Of a DNA stretch of 64,000 bases, positions 19,444 to 28,258 are shown piece after piece. The notes beneath the pieces were generated by a model. That model saw only the letters and a list, made by a program, of their open reading frames with translations. It made no database searches and was not told where the DNA came from. This DNA is from Prochlorococcus sp. AG-315-I14 (GTDB lineage: Bacteria; Cyanobacteriota; Cyanobacteriia; PCC-6307; Cyanobiaceae): the NCBI GenBank assembly GCA_003283665.1, contig QBWF01000002.1:8716-72715 (forward strand), in the 5' to 3' direction. The translations under genes and the position numbers were made by a program. Positions within the stretch are counted from its first letter, which is position 1. Each line of letters starts with the position of its first letter.

Positions 19444-20840
19444 GAAATCATTCTTTTAGGTTCCAAATCGTTGTCTTTCCAAGGTCTCATAGTTATCAAG
19501 CCAGCTGCTACGAGTAAAGAAGGGATTAATCCCATACACAATCTAATTGTAATAATTGCTGTCGAAGGTTGGTCTATTTCTCCCAAGATTGTTGAGCAGT
19601 TAGTTGAAGATTTATATCCTGCTAAAGATAAAAGTAATCCAAGTACTTGAACGCTTAGACCAATCCCAATTTTCTGAACAAAAACCATCCATGCCGTATA
19701 TATCCCTGCAGGTCTTTCTGGATCTTTATCTATAGCATCAGGCAGTAATGACCATGGAATTAGATAAGCCGTTGATGCTCCAAATCCAACTGATAAAATT
19801 GTTATCAAAAGAATTATCATTTTTATATTCTCAAAATTATTAATTAACAATATATTCCTCATATCTATTCCTCCTGATAAAGGTGGTAAAATCATTGCTA
19901 TTAGACAAGCTGATATCCATATTCTTCCTCCTTTGAAAAGAGCAGATATCCTTCCAAACTTATTTGAAAAGAAACTCCAATACTGTAAACCTATAAGAGT
20001 ACTAATTTGAAATGGAATAGGAATCCATTTTGAAATCTCTATTGGTACCATCATTACTTGTTCAAGGTAAATTAATGACACCGTTTGCATTAATTGCAGC
20101 CCACACCAAAGTAGTAAATAAAGCCCTATTATTCTTATAAAAAGACTATTATTTAAAACCCTATTTAATTGTTGTTTAAATGGTTCGACTTGAGGAATGG
20201 GCTTCCTTGCTTTTTTTGCAAATGGAGCAAGTCCCCAGCAAGCAATTAAAGTTGTAAAAGTAGCTATAAATCCTGTAATCCTTCCCATCGAAATATAACC
20301 TTCAACTCCTTTTGATAACAAACCTGCAGCAACGATTAATCCAGTTGTCCCAGCTACTATCGATCCTGTAAATCTAGCTGCATTTAGTCTTGTTCTGATG
20401 GCTGTATCGTCTGTGAGTTCTGTAGACAATGCAGCAAAAGGTAAATTGACAGCTGTATAGGCTGTCATTAGAAGAATTGCAGCAAAGATGTAATAAGCGG
20501 TTTTTGTCTCTATTTCTCCAGGTGGAACCCACCACATTGCCGCAAGGAATAAACCTAGAGGAACTGCCCCTCCAATCATCCAAGGAAGTCTTGGTCCCCA
20601 TTTTGTTTGAGTATGGTCACTCATCCATCCAATTAATGGATCATTTAAGGCATCCCAAAGCTTTGAAACCATAAGCAGTGATCCAGCGATGAAGGCAGGA
20701 ATGCCTGCTGCACAGGTAAAAAAGAGAAATAGATAAGTCCCAAGCTGTATAGCGGCTAACCCTGTTCCAGCATCTCCCATGCCATAGGAGATCATTAGCC
20801 TTAGACGGTTTCTTTCGTTAAGCGTTATGGACTTCTTCAA
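19440..20840 (-). CDS. MFS transporter of the GPH (MelB-like) cation symporter family
   Basis: A 466-residue, 12-helix membrane protein. The N-terminal YGMGDAGTGLA and the loop DALNDPLIGWMSDHTQTKWGPRLPW are the hallmarks of the glycoside-pentoside-hexuronide family. The later DPERPAGIYTAWMVFVQKIG segment also fits. The transported substrate cannot be read from the sequence. It heads the minus-strand cluster leading to the MlaE permease and overlaps it by four bases. A short G-run lies just upstream of its start. Confidence 0.88.
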   Translation of the reverse strand: MKKSITLNERNRLRLMISYGMGDAGTGLAAIQLGTYLFLFFTCAAGIPAFIAGSLLMVSKLWDALNDPLIGWMSDHTQTKWGPRLPWMIGGAVPLGLFLAAMWWVPPGEIETKTAYYIFAAILLMTAYTAVNLPFAALSTELTDDTAIRTRLNAARFTGSIVAGTTGLIVAAGLLSKGVEGYISMGRITGFIATFTTLIACWGLAPFAKKARKPIPQVEPFKQQLNRVLNNSLFIRIIGLYLLLWCGLQLMQTVSLIYLEQVMMVPIEISKWIPIPFQISTLIGLQYWSFFSNKFGRISALFKGGRIWISACLIAMILPPLSGGIDMRNILLINNFENIKMIILLITILSVGFGASTAYLIPWSLLPDAIDKDPERPAGIYTAWMVFVQKIGIGLSVQVLGLLLSLAGYKSSTNCSTILGEIDQPSTAIITIRLCMGLIPSLLVAAGLITMRPWKDNDLEPKRMIS

Positions 20841-20931
20841 TCTTTTTGAGATAGGGGGGGGCGCAGGGTAATAATAGATAAAGCTAAATTAAAGATTTAT
20901 CCAAACTTAGATAAATCTTACTTTCTTTAGC

Positions 20932-21002
<71 letters not shown>

Positions 21003-21014
21003 TTATTATTTGAC

Positions 21015-23171
21015 TCATAGTCTGACTTTTTTTGAATACTCATTTGCCACCAGCAGAACCAGACTATGGCTTTCTAGTTGAATAGTGCATTGATTAGGTA
21101 AAGTTTTTGTTGAAATTCTTTTTGTCTTAATAGATGAGGTATCGATAAACTTTTTCCATGATGATGTGGGAGAAGGTAATTCAAAAGTCATTGATTCTTC
21201 ATAGGCATTACAGCCTATCCAAATAGCTGAGCCTTCATCTTTTTTATTTATGCTATATCCAAGAGTATGAGACCAGCTGCTCCAATCAGGCTTGTTAAGT
21301 TTTACTCCATGCCATTGGATCCAAAAATCATTTTTTTGCAATTTTGTTTCTGAGCAGGAAGAATCATAAATAAACTTAGGGCTAAAGAATTCCGGTAATT
21401 GTTTTCTAATATTTATTAATTTCCTTATAAATTCTTTTAAATCCTGATCACAATTATCAGTACACCAATTCATCCAGCCAATTTGGTTATTCTGACACCA
21501 AGCGTTGTTATTCCCCCCTTGACTTCGTCCTATTTCATCTCCCATTAAAAGCATAGGTATTCCAGGTGAGAGTAAAAGTGATGAAAAAAGATTTCTTTGT
21601 TGTCTTTTTCTTAAGTTGTTTATTTGTTTATCTGTAGTTGGGCCTTCTATTCCATGATTCCAACTATTATTATGGTTCTCTCCATCTCTATTATTTTCTC
21701 CATTAGCAAGATTATGCTTTTTATTAAAACTAACTAAATCATTTAAAGTAAATCCATCATGTGATGTTAGAAAATTAATTGTATAATTATTAGCAAATAT
21801 TGAATCTTTATAGAGTGATTGACTGCCACTTAATCTATCTTTTAATGCCCATGTAGTATTTTTTTCTCCTTTCCAAAATCTCCTAACATCGTCTCTAAAA
21901 TGACCATTCCAGGTCCTAAATCTTTGGGCAGGGAAGTCTCCAAGTTTGTAAAGTCCGCCACAATCCCATGGCTCACTAATTAATTTAAGTTCACTTAGTA
22001 TCGGATCAGCTTCAATCTCTTCAAAGAGTGGTGGAGATTCAAGAGGAGTTAGATTTTCTCCTCTACTTAAAGCAATACCTAAATCAAAACGAAATCCATC
22101 AACTCCAAGTTCTATTGCCCAACATTGTAATGATTCGAGTATTAATTTTCTAGCTAAAGGACGATTCGCAGCGATACTATTTCCACATCCAGTTACATCT
22201 TGATAATTTCCATTTTCATCCTGATGGTAGTAGGTTTTCCCTAAACCTTTCCAGCTAATTACTGGTCCATTTTTATTGCCTTCAGTGGTGTGATTATAGA
22301 CAACATCTATTATAACTTCTAAATCATTATCATGACAAATCTCTATCAATTTTCTGAACTGATTACGAGCTTCTAATGGATCTTCTCCTGTGACAAAATC
22401 TTGATGCGGGGTAAACCAATTAATAGGGCTATACCCCCAATAGTTTTCGACACCTTTTGGGGAATCAAATATATCAAAGGCAAAGACTGGAAGAAGTTCA
22501 ATAGTTGTTATTCCAAGGCTCTTTAAATATGGAATCTTCTCGGTTAATCCTATAAATGTCCCTTTTTTATTACCACTAACATTAGAATTTGGATTCTTAG
22601 TAAACCCTCCAACATGTAATTCATAAATAATTGTTTGATTCCATTTATGCTTGGGTCTTGGATGAGATTTGAAGTCAAAATAATCTCTTTTAGTAACTAC
22701 TCCTTTAAGATGATGTCTATAGCCATTCTTTAATTTTTTATCTTGATCTCTTGTGTATTTATTCCATCCACTAATGGCTCTAGAACAAGGATCTAAAATA
22801 AGATCATTATCTAAATTGTTTTTATGACCCTCAAAAATTTTATACCCATATAAAACCCCTTCGTGAAGTCCTTCTATCTCCACATGCCAGTAATCTCCAG
22901 ACCTGTTCTTTTCACTTAAAGATACTATTTGATTGGGATGATCTTCATGTTCACTTTCAAAAATAAGTAAGTCTATATTTGATGCATATGGTGCAGCTAT
23001 AGAAAAATTGACTCCATCCTGAGTTAAAGAGCTGCCGATAGGCCAAGGCGAACCAGTTTTAACTTTGGCCGTCCTGTCCTTCAAATTAGTAAAATGGAAG
23101 ATTTCAACCAACCTAGGCGGTTGTTTTTTTTTTACAATGATCTTTGCGATGAAATGGTCTTCTGAAGACAC
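21015..23171 (-). CDS. glgX: Glycogen debranching enzyme / isoamylase, GH13
   Basis: Hydrolyses alpha-1,6 branches of glycogen, releasing stored carbon at night. An N-terminal CBM48-like region (IGSSLTQDGVNFSIAAP) leads into a GH13 barrel with the four usual blocks: DVVYNHTTEGN, VDGFRFDLGIAL (nucleophile Asp), ISEPWDCGG (acid Glu) and FLTSHDGF. It has 718 residues from GTG 23171. There is no internal ATG before the conserved region and TTG 23111 is another option. It ends close to tRNA-Gly. Confidence 0.93.
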   Translation of the reverse strand: MSSEDHFIAKIIVKKKQPPRLVEIFHFTNLKDRTAKVKTGSPWPIGSSLTQDGVNFSIAAPYASNIDLLIFESEHEDHPNQIVSLSEKNRSGDYWHVEIEGLHEGVLYGYKIFEGHKNNLDNDLILDPCSRAISGWNKYTRDQDKKLKNGYRHHLKGVVTKRDYFDFKSHPRPKHKWNQTIIYELHVGGFTKNPNSNVSGNKKGTFIGLTEKIPYLKSLGITTIELLPVFAFDIFDSPKGVENYWGYSPINWFTPHQDFVTGEDPLEARNQFRKLIEICHDNDLEVIIDVVYNHTTEGNKNGPVISWKGLGKTYYHQDENGNYQDVTGCGNSIAANRPLARKLILESLQCWAIELGVDGFRFDLGIALSRGENLTPLESPPLFEEIEADPILSELKLISEPWDCGGLYKLGDFPAQRFRTWNGHFRDDVRRFWKGEKNTTWALKDRLSGSQSLYKDSIFANNYTINFLTSHDGFTLNDLVSFNKKHNLANGENNRDGENHNNSWNHGIEGPTTDKQINNLRKRQQRNLFSSLLLSPGIPMLLMGDEIGRSQGGNNNAWCQNNQIGWMNWCTDNCDQDLKEFIRKLINIRKQLPEFFSPKFIYDSSCSETKLQKNDFWIQWHGVKLNKPDWSSWSHTLGYSINKKDEGSAIWIGCNAYEESMTFELPSPTSSWKKFIDTSSIKTKRISTKTLPNQCTIQLESHSLVLLVANEYSKKVRL

Positions 23172-23684
23172 ATTTTCTTTAAAGAGACTTTAGATGAGGA
23201 TTTCTCGTCTCCTCCTAGTTAAAGTTGAAATAGGCCTTGATTAATGCTATTTGAGTAAGGTCTGAGCGGACTTTTTGCTGGAACTTATCCTTGCATTGTG
23301 CTGTTCTGCGCACGTTTGTTAAATTCCTTTGATTTTTACTTAATTATCTTCTTTTACCTTTAATAGGATTTTTTTTTGCTCTAGTCATCATAAGAGTTTA
23401 GATTAAAATATAAATTTGTTCATTCCAGAGGCCTTCCCCCTATTGACTTCTTATTGGAAAGAAAAGTCACTTCTATTTTAAAAAAGCTTTAACTCGCTAA
23501 TGATTAATAGGGGCCTAAATCGACAAAATAACGCCTACTCTTTGGTAAAAAGCTCTCTGCCACAGGCTCTTTAGGTTGCCGTTAAGTCATTTGCTCCATA
23601 CCATTAGCAGGATTGAGGTTTCTGGAAACTAATTCCATATTGGTTTTGGTTCCTAACACTCTCTGCTACATACAACAGTTTCCA
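23172..23684. other. 513-base spacer upstream of the HU gene
   Basis: Unusually long spacer for this compact genome, between the divergent glgX and HU genes. It contains a nested inverted repeat at 23429-23516, listed separately. An open frame extends the HU gene upstream to 23613, but it is rejected because HU proteins start at MNKADLV. No tRNA or credible extra gene is seen. Confidence 0.6.
23429..23516 (+). ncRNA. Candidate structured RNA or HU leader
   Basis: CCCCTATT (23437-23444) pairs with AATAGGGG (23506-23513). The flanking AGG (23429-23431) can pair with CCT (23514-23516) across a short bulge. Inside lies a second hairpin, TGACTT with AAGTCA. The structure could be part of the HU mRNA leader, a small RNA, or chance pairing. 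The strand is assumed from the downstream gene. I do not recognise it as a known cyanobacterial small RNA. Confidence 0.3.
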
Positions 23685-23960
23685 ATGAACAAAGCAGATC
23701 TAGTTAACTTGGTTGCAGCTCGTACCGAACTAACCAAGACAGATGTATCTCTGGTTGTCGATGCCGCCATAGACACAATTATTGACTCTGTAGTGGAGGG
23801 CAAAAAAGTCTCCATTTTGGGTTTTGGTTCTTTTGAACCTCGCGATCGTTCTGCACGTCAAGGACTGAACCCCAAGACTGGAGAAAAGATCGCCATTCCG
23901 GCTAAACGTGTTCCAGCTTTTACAGCAGGAAAGTTATTTAAGGACCGTGTTCAGGGATAA
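23685..23960 (+). CDS. hup: HU family DNA-binding protein
   Basis: A 91-residue nucleoid protein that binds and bends DNA as a dimer. The start MNKADLVNLVAART, the core GFGSFEPRDRSARQGLNPKTG and the following IAIPAKRVPAFTAGK are textbook HU. ATG 23685 is chosen over the longer open frame from 23613 because family members begin here. A good intrinsic terminator follows about 50 bases after the stop. Confidence 0.97.
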   Translation: MNKADLVNLVAARTELTKTDVSLVVDAAIDTIIDSVVEGKKVSILGFGSFEPRDRSARQGLNPKTGEKIAIPAKRVPAFTAGKLFKDRVQG

Positions 23961-24008
23961 GTTTTTGATTTGCTACTGCTAAAGTATGCATTCAAATCTG
24001 TTTACATA

Positions 24009-24039
24009 AGGGCTCTCGTTTTGATGAGTCCTTTTTTTG
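24009..24039 (+). terminator. Intrinsic terminator after the HU gene
   Basis: AGGGCTC (24009-24015) pairs with GAGTCCT (24026-24032), allowing one G-T pair, and is followed directly by a run of seven T residues. Its position fits the end of the HU transcript. Confidence 0.8.
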
Positions 24040-24091
24040 TATACATTTAATATATTAGATTCAATTTAAAACTATAAAAGCGCTTTAAGTA

Positions 24092-24433
24092 ATGAGAATG
24101 TCTGTATTGGTAAAGTATTTGCTAAAGAGGAAAAGGCTCTTTTATATTTTAACTATTTATTTTTCTTTCTTTTCGTCTGGACTTGTCTCTGCAGGTTTAA
24201 AACAACATAAGGAGATTAATCTTCTAGTAGATAGATGCTTCCTTGATTCAAGTAAGTGTAAAGAGGCAGTGGTAATAATAAATTCTTACCAAGTAGAAGC
24301 TGCAAGTAATAAAGATTTCCCATGTCAGACTAGCCTTCTAGGATTAGAAGCAAACCTATTAATGGCTATGAATAATAATTTAAAAAGAAAGAAGGCATAT
24401 AATATTGTTAAGGCTGTAAAGAAATATTGTTAG
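24092..24433 (+). CDS. Small secreted protein with four cysteines, function unknown
   Basis: A 113-residue protein not recognised by me. A basic N-terminus and a hydrophobic stretch (about residues 15-34, ending near VSA) look like a signal peptide. The mature part is helical and has four Cys (49, 56, 78, 113), an even number consistent with two disulfide bonds in the periplasm or lumen. ATG 24092 or 24098 could start it. It lies behind the HU terminator, so it probably has its own promoter. Confidence 0.65.
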   Translation: MRMSVLVKYLLKRKRLFYILTIYFSFFSSGLVSAGLKQHKEINLLVDRCFLDSSKCKEAVVIINSYQVEAASNKDFPCQTSLLGLEANLLMAMNNNLKRKKAYNIVKAVKKYC

Positions 24434-24586
24434 TTAAGGCTTTTATAAATTGAATAACCTTAGTTCTATCTTTTAATAGGTTTTATATGACTCTAATGTG
24501 AAATTCTGGGACAATATTCCTTTTCATCCGACTTATAAACGTATTCTTAATACATAATAAATGAAGAATGCCTTCTAACGAGAAAA

Positions 24587-24859
24587 ATGGGATCAAAATC
24601 TTCTAATTCCAATAACTCAAAGGATAAATCAAAGAAAACTGAGAAGAATCAGGAAAAACAAAGAAAGTTCTCAACTCAAGTTGATCCAGATGTCGTTGTA
24701 AATCTACCTGGCGGATTAAAATACAAACTACCTGGTAAACGTCAAAGAGTCTTTATAGGTTCTATTGTGGTTGGCTTGAACGTTTTGCTGGTTATTAGTG
24801 TAATACTTTATTTTTATAGTCCAGCATTTCAAGATTTTATTTATAACGTTGGCCGGTAA
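24587..24859 (+). CDS. Small single-pass membrane protein, function unknown
   Basis: A 90-residue protein. The first 28 residues are Ser, Asn, Lys and Gln-rich and likely disordered. A short conserved-looking block, DVVVNLPGGLKYKLPGKRQR, follows. One membrane helix lies at about residues 57-77, with a short tail. The charge pattern suggests the N-terminus stays in the cytoplasm. I cannot name a family. A 285-base AT-rich spacer with no visible feature separates it from the next gene. Confidence 0.65.
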   Translation: MGSKSSNSNNSKDKSKKTEKNQEKQRKFSTQVDPDVVVNLPGGLKYKLPGKRQRVFIGSIVVGLNVLLVISVILYFYSPAFQDFIYNVGR

Positions 24860-25144
24860 AGTTGGTCGAGTTTAATGTCTATTGAAAATCAATATTTGAA
24901 AATTAATTTTAGATACTTTCGAAAGATCAGGTCATTTAAAATATCATATCTACTAGAAATGAGCGATTTTTATAATATTGAATTAATTAATTTTTGTTAG
25001 GTTGATCTATCATGTTCATTATCATTTTGGAACTATCCTTTAAGTTATTATCAAATGATTGACTATTAGCTAAAACTAGATTGAATGTTATCGCTTATTT
25101 AGCTATTATTTAAATATAATCAATTTGATAAGCTTTCTCCATTT

Positions 25145-25384
25145 ATGAAAATAACTATTATTATTTTTTCTTTATTTTTAATTTTTTTAGGGTCGATATA
25201 TTTTTATTATGGATATAAATCAGCTTTTGAGGCTGATCAGCAATGTCATTATGATATGCGCCTTCAATCTATTGAAATAGATGGATTGGGTTGTGATCAT
25301 GACATGGAAACCAATCAATGGTTATTATTTCAGGTTGGAGTTAACGATCAACCATCAAAAGTTCTTAAACGTTATCGATATTAA
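25145..25384 (+). CDS. Small membrane-anchored protein, function unknown
   Basis: A 79-residue protein with an N-terminal hydrophobic helix (about residues 3-23) rich in Ile and Phe, then a soluble tail with two Cys (34 and 50) in a Cys-rich, acidic context (QQCHYD, GLGCDHD). The single helix could be an uncleaved signal anchor. It ends tail to tail with the next gene, overlapping by four bases. Not recognised. Confidence 0.55.
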   Translation: MKITIIIFSLFLIFLGSIYFYYGYKSAFEADQQCHYDMRLQSIEIDGLGCDHDMETNQWLLFQVGVNDQPSKVLKRYRY

Positions 25385-25596
25385 TTGATAAATCTTTTAT
25401 TAATATTAGGAAATAAAATCACAGCCAAAATAATTGCAATGGCTGCAGTAATAGAGAATGTTGATAATTGCCCTAGCGAGCCTCGACTATAAATAACCGA
25501 TTGAAGTAGATAAAAATCAATTAGAGAACCTATAGTACCCCAAATGACTACCCATAAAGATACATAGGAAATACCAATAATTGTTGTTTTACTCAT
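25381..25596 (-). CDS. Small two-helix membrane protein, function unknown
   Basis: Two hydrophobic segments (about residues 4-25 and 42-62 of the 71-residue form) joined by a loop containing YSRGSLGQ. ATG 25596 is chosen because it places the first helix near the N-terminus; ATG 25629 would add 11 residues. No motif is recognised. It lies next to an hli gene on the same strand, in a stretch where short membrane proteins cluster. Confidence 0.55.
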   Translation of the reverse strand: MSKTTIIGISYVSLWVVIWGTIGSLIDFYLLQSVIYSRGSLGQLSTFSITAAIAIILAVILFPNINKRFIN

Positions 25597-25653
25597 AGTC
25601 AGAACAGATGAAAAAGTTTCTCTATGCATTAATATAACAATTAATTTTTATTG

Positions 25654-25935
25654 TTAGTTTATTCCAAAAATACTTTTCGTTGCTGCTTCACCTCCAAATG
25701 CAAGCTCAGTAATGATTAGCATTATGAATCCAATCATTGCAACTCTCGCATTGACTAATTCTGCATTTTCATTAAAACCAAAGACTTCTTTGACTTCTTC
25801 ACCTCTGTTATTAAGCCACTTAGGGTCAGCACTTGAGGTAGTATTGTCTATAATTGCTTGAGATTCTTCAGTTGATGAGATTGATTCAGACATATTTGTT
25901 TCCTTATTCTTATAGTTAGAATTCTTGTCGGACAT
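25654..25935 (-). CDS. hli: High-light-inducible protein (HLIP, CAB/ELIP/HLIP family)
   Basis: Thylakoid one-helix chlorophyll-binding stress protein. The family motif ExxNxRxAMxGF is perfect as ELVNARVAMIGF (residues 59-70), followed by a hydrophobic helix. The first 40 residues are a polar, Ser-rich extension, giving 93 residues, longer than the shortest HLIPs. ATG 25935 is used, with Met 15 (25893) as alternative. HLIPs usually respond to light and nutrient stress, in part through the NblS pathway encoded at the start of this window. Confidence 0.93.
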   Translation of the reverse strand: MSDKNSNYKNKETNMSESISSTEESQAIIDNTTSSADPKWLNNRGEEVKEVFGFNENAELVNARVAMIGFIMLIITELAFGGEAATKSIFGIN

Positions 25936-26257
25936 TCGAAAATGAAAGAGCTTTCCTAACTATAAACTATTTTTTAAACTATAGTGAATATTTCATTTTT
26001 GTGGAATTGTTAATTCTTCAATTCATTTGGAATTTCTAGTTTCCTTTAAACAACATTTCTTGCCTATTAAATAACAAAGCAATTATTAGGAATAATTTTT
26101 ATTTTATAGATATAAATATGTCTACTATCCTACTCTTTTCAATAAGTCTATAATAGTACGTCTTTCTACCTCTGTTATTAAGTTTTGTTTTTCTATTGAA
26201 TTTAAAACTGTTATCTAAGTAGCATTATTCTTGATAAATTTTAATTACTATGAACTT
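25936..26257. other. 322-base AT-rich spacer upstream of hli
   Basis: Spacer between the divergent hli gene and the small genes at 26.3 kb. It contains ACTATA and TATAGT elements about 20 bases apart near 25960-25985, which could be a weak inverted repeat upstream of hli. I see no RNA gene or convincing promoter. Confidence 0.5.
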
Positions 26258-26362
26258 ATGAATATTGGAAATCCAGAGAAGCTTGGTTCTTATTTGATTT
26301 GTTTAGGCCAAATCCAGAGACTGATTCAAGAGAATGCATCTATTATGAATAAGGTTGATTGA
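26258..26362 (+). CDS. Possible 34-residue micro-ORF before the NdhF-like gene
   Basis: ATG 26258 opens a 34-codon frame ending in TGA 26360-26362, which overlaps the possible TTG start of the next gene (26359) as TTGA. The peptide is mildly amphipathic (LICLGQIQRLIQENASI). No ribosome site is evident. It may be a real leader peptide coupled to the next gene or a chance frame. Confidence 0.3.
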   Translation: MNIGNPEKLGSYLICLGQIQRLIQENASIMNKVD

Positions 26363-26841
26363 TAACTATGCTCTTAAATCTTTCCTGGCTAATACCAGGC
26401 ATCCCATTGCTTCTATCGCTTTTTATCACAATTCTACTAGTCAGTTTTAGTAGAACTATGAATAGGCTAACTAAGCCTGTATCTCTGTTATTTATTGTTA
26501 GTATAATTTCTTCAACTTTGTTTAGTTTTATTTTATTTGAAAAACATATTTCTGGAACTTTATCCCCTCTTTTGGAATTAGCATTCTTGAAGAATGACTT
26601 CAAACTATATATAGATAGTTCATCCTTGTTAGTCGCTACAGCACTTGGTTCAACTTCTCTAATAGCAATGTTGATTTCATATATTTCATTAGAAAGAAGA
26701 ACTGGTTATGTAAGATACTTTATTTCTCTAGGTCTTCTTTCTGGCTTAGCCTTTATATTTATTTTTAGCGGAAGTGTTTTTCATGATTTAGTTGACCCTA
26801 TATTGCTATCTTTTGAGAGGATTGGTTTGCACATATTATAA
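26359..26841 (+). CDS. Shortened NdhF/NuoL-like membrane protein
   Basis: A 160-residue hydrophobic protein with about four membrane helices. WLIPGIPLLLSLFI, LYIDSSSLLVATALGSTSLI and the helix with YISLERRTGYVRYFISL resemble the N-terminal region of NADH dehydrogenase subunit 5 (NdhF/NuoL). The proton-channel part and the long C-terminal arm of real NdhF (over 600 residues) are absent. Only 133 bases follow before the next gene, so this is not a simple frameshift. It may be a small stand-alone paralogue or a remnant. TTG 26359 or ATG 26368 may start it. Confidence 0.6.
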   Translation: MITMLLNLSWLIPGIPLLLSLFITILLVSFSRTMNRLTKPVSLLFIVSIISSTLFSFILFEKHISGTLSPLLELAFLKNDFKLYIDSSSLLVATALGSTSLIAMLISYISLERRTGYVRYFISLGLLSGLAFIFIFSGSVFHDLVDPILLSFERIGLHIL

Positions 26842-26974
26842 TATATTTTCAACTTTGAGATTTATTGTGTCTAATTTGGGTTGCTTTTTATAAAGCTAAG
26901 ATTTACTCTTTGTTGTCATAATATCTAAATTGTAATAATCTAAATAAGATTTAAAAAGGATAAAAAGTTTTATT

Positions 26975-28189
26975 TTGCTTGAAAATACATCTTCAGATCT
27001 ACCTGAGAATATTGCACTTGTACATGAATGGTTCTCGCCTAGATCTTTTGGTGGTGCTGAAAATGTTGTTAAAGCTATAGATGAGATGTTAACTGTCGTA
27101 GCTCATAAGCCTGATTTATTTGCATTAGTTGATGGTCAAAGTTCGTTAGAAGGGAGTTGGTTATTTAATAGACCAGTGGAAACAAGCTTTATTCAGAAAT
27201 TACCATTCGGGATTTCACATGTTCAGCAATATTTACCCCTTTTACCTTTCGCTATTGAGCAAATCGATTTAGAAGATTATCCATTAGTAATTAGCAGTAG
27301 TCATCTTGTCGCCAAGGGAGTATTAACTTCCCCAGATCAGATGCATATTAGTTATGTACATACCCCTGTGAGATATGCCTGGGACCAGATGAATATTTAT
27401 ATGAAAAGATCTGTCTTAAAGAAAATTGGCTTAGAACCATTTGTCAGATGGCAGCTACATTCTTTGAGGCAATGGGATCAATTGAGTAGCTTAAGAGTGG
27501 ATTATTTACTTGCTAACTCTAGTTTTACGGCCAAGAGAATTTCAAAATATTGGAGAAGGACTTCACAAGTTCTTCATCCACCAGTATCGGTAGAGCGTTT
27601 TTCATGGGATAAGCCAAGGGATGATTTTTATCTTTGTATTTGCCGACTAGTTCCTAACAAAAGAGTTGACTTGGTTATAAGAGCTTTTAATCAACTTAAA
27701 TTGCCATTAATTGTCGTTGGAGATGGAGTTGAAAAAAGATTCTTGGAAAAAATAGCAGGTCCAACAATCAATATTATGGGATATCAAAGTATGGAAAAGG
27801 TTACAGATCTAATGGAACGATGTAGAGCCTTTGTTTATGCAGGTGTTGAGGATTTTGGTATAGCACCTGTTGAGGCTATGGCTGCAGGAGCACCTGTAAT
27901 TGCTTTAGCTAAAGGAGGTATTATGGATACTGTTAAATGTTTTCATATTGATCCTGATCATGCAACAGGAATTTTGTTTGATGAGCAAACAGTGAAGTCT
28001 TTGGTTGATTCAATTCAGTTTTTTAGTGATAAAAAATTGTGGAGGGATATGAACTCTGAACTTATTAGAAATTGGGCTAACTCTTTCTCTCTAGATGCTT
28101 TCAATACTGGATTAGAAAAAGCTTTAAATAGAGCATGGAGTGCATTCAAACATTCTTGTGACATTGATACTACTGACCTTAAGACTTGA
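26975..28189 (+). CDS. Glycosyltransferase family 4 (GT-B)
   Basis: A 404-residue cytoplasmic enzyme, probably adding a sugar to a lipid-linked glycan. The N-terminal GGAENVVKAI donor/acceptor loop, the central YLCICRLVPNKRVDLVI and the C-terminal GVEDFGIAPVEAMAAGAPVIALAKGG with the E-x7-E type signature mark GT4. The start is TTG 26975. An AGGA about 14 bases upstream is too distant to be decisive. The gene precedes an initiating sugar transferase by 69 bases, forming a small polysaccharide unit. Sugar specificity cannot be read. Confidence 0.9.
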   Translation: MLENTSSDLPENIALVHEWFSPRSFGGAENVVKAIDEMLTVVAHKPDLFALVDGQSSLEGSWLFNRPVETSFIQKLPFGISHVQQYLPLLPFAIEQIDLEDYPLVISSSHLVAKGVLTSPDQMHISYVHTPVRYAWDQMNIYMKRSVLKKIGLEPFVRWQLHSLRQWDQLSSLRVDYLLANSSFTAKRISKYWRRTSQVLHPPVSVERFSWDKPRDDFYLCICRLVPNKRVDLVIRAFNQLKLPLIVVGDGVEKRFLEKIAGPTINIMGYQSMEKVTDLMERCRAFVYAGVEDFGIAPVEAMAAGAPVIALAKGGIMDTVKCFHIDPDHATGILFDEQTVKSLVDSIQFFSDKKLWRDMNSELIRNWANSFSLDAFNTGLEKALNRAWSAFKHSCDIDTTDLKT

Positions 28190-28258
28190 TTAAAACTTTC
28201 CTAATTAAGGTAATCGTATTAAATTTGTAAAAGTCATGAGTCTATAGCTCAATATTTT

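Noticed and set aside
23613..23684. 24-codon N-terminal extension of the HU gene
   Set aside because: HU proteins begin at MNKADLV. The extension is not HU-like.
26842..26974. Search for the missing part of NdhF as a frameshifted continuation
   Set aside because: The 133 bases do not encode more of the membrane domain in any frame, so no simple frameshift explains the short protein.
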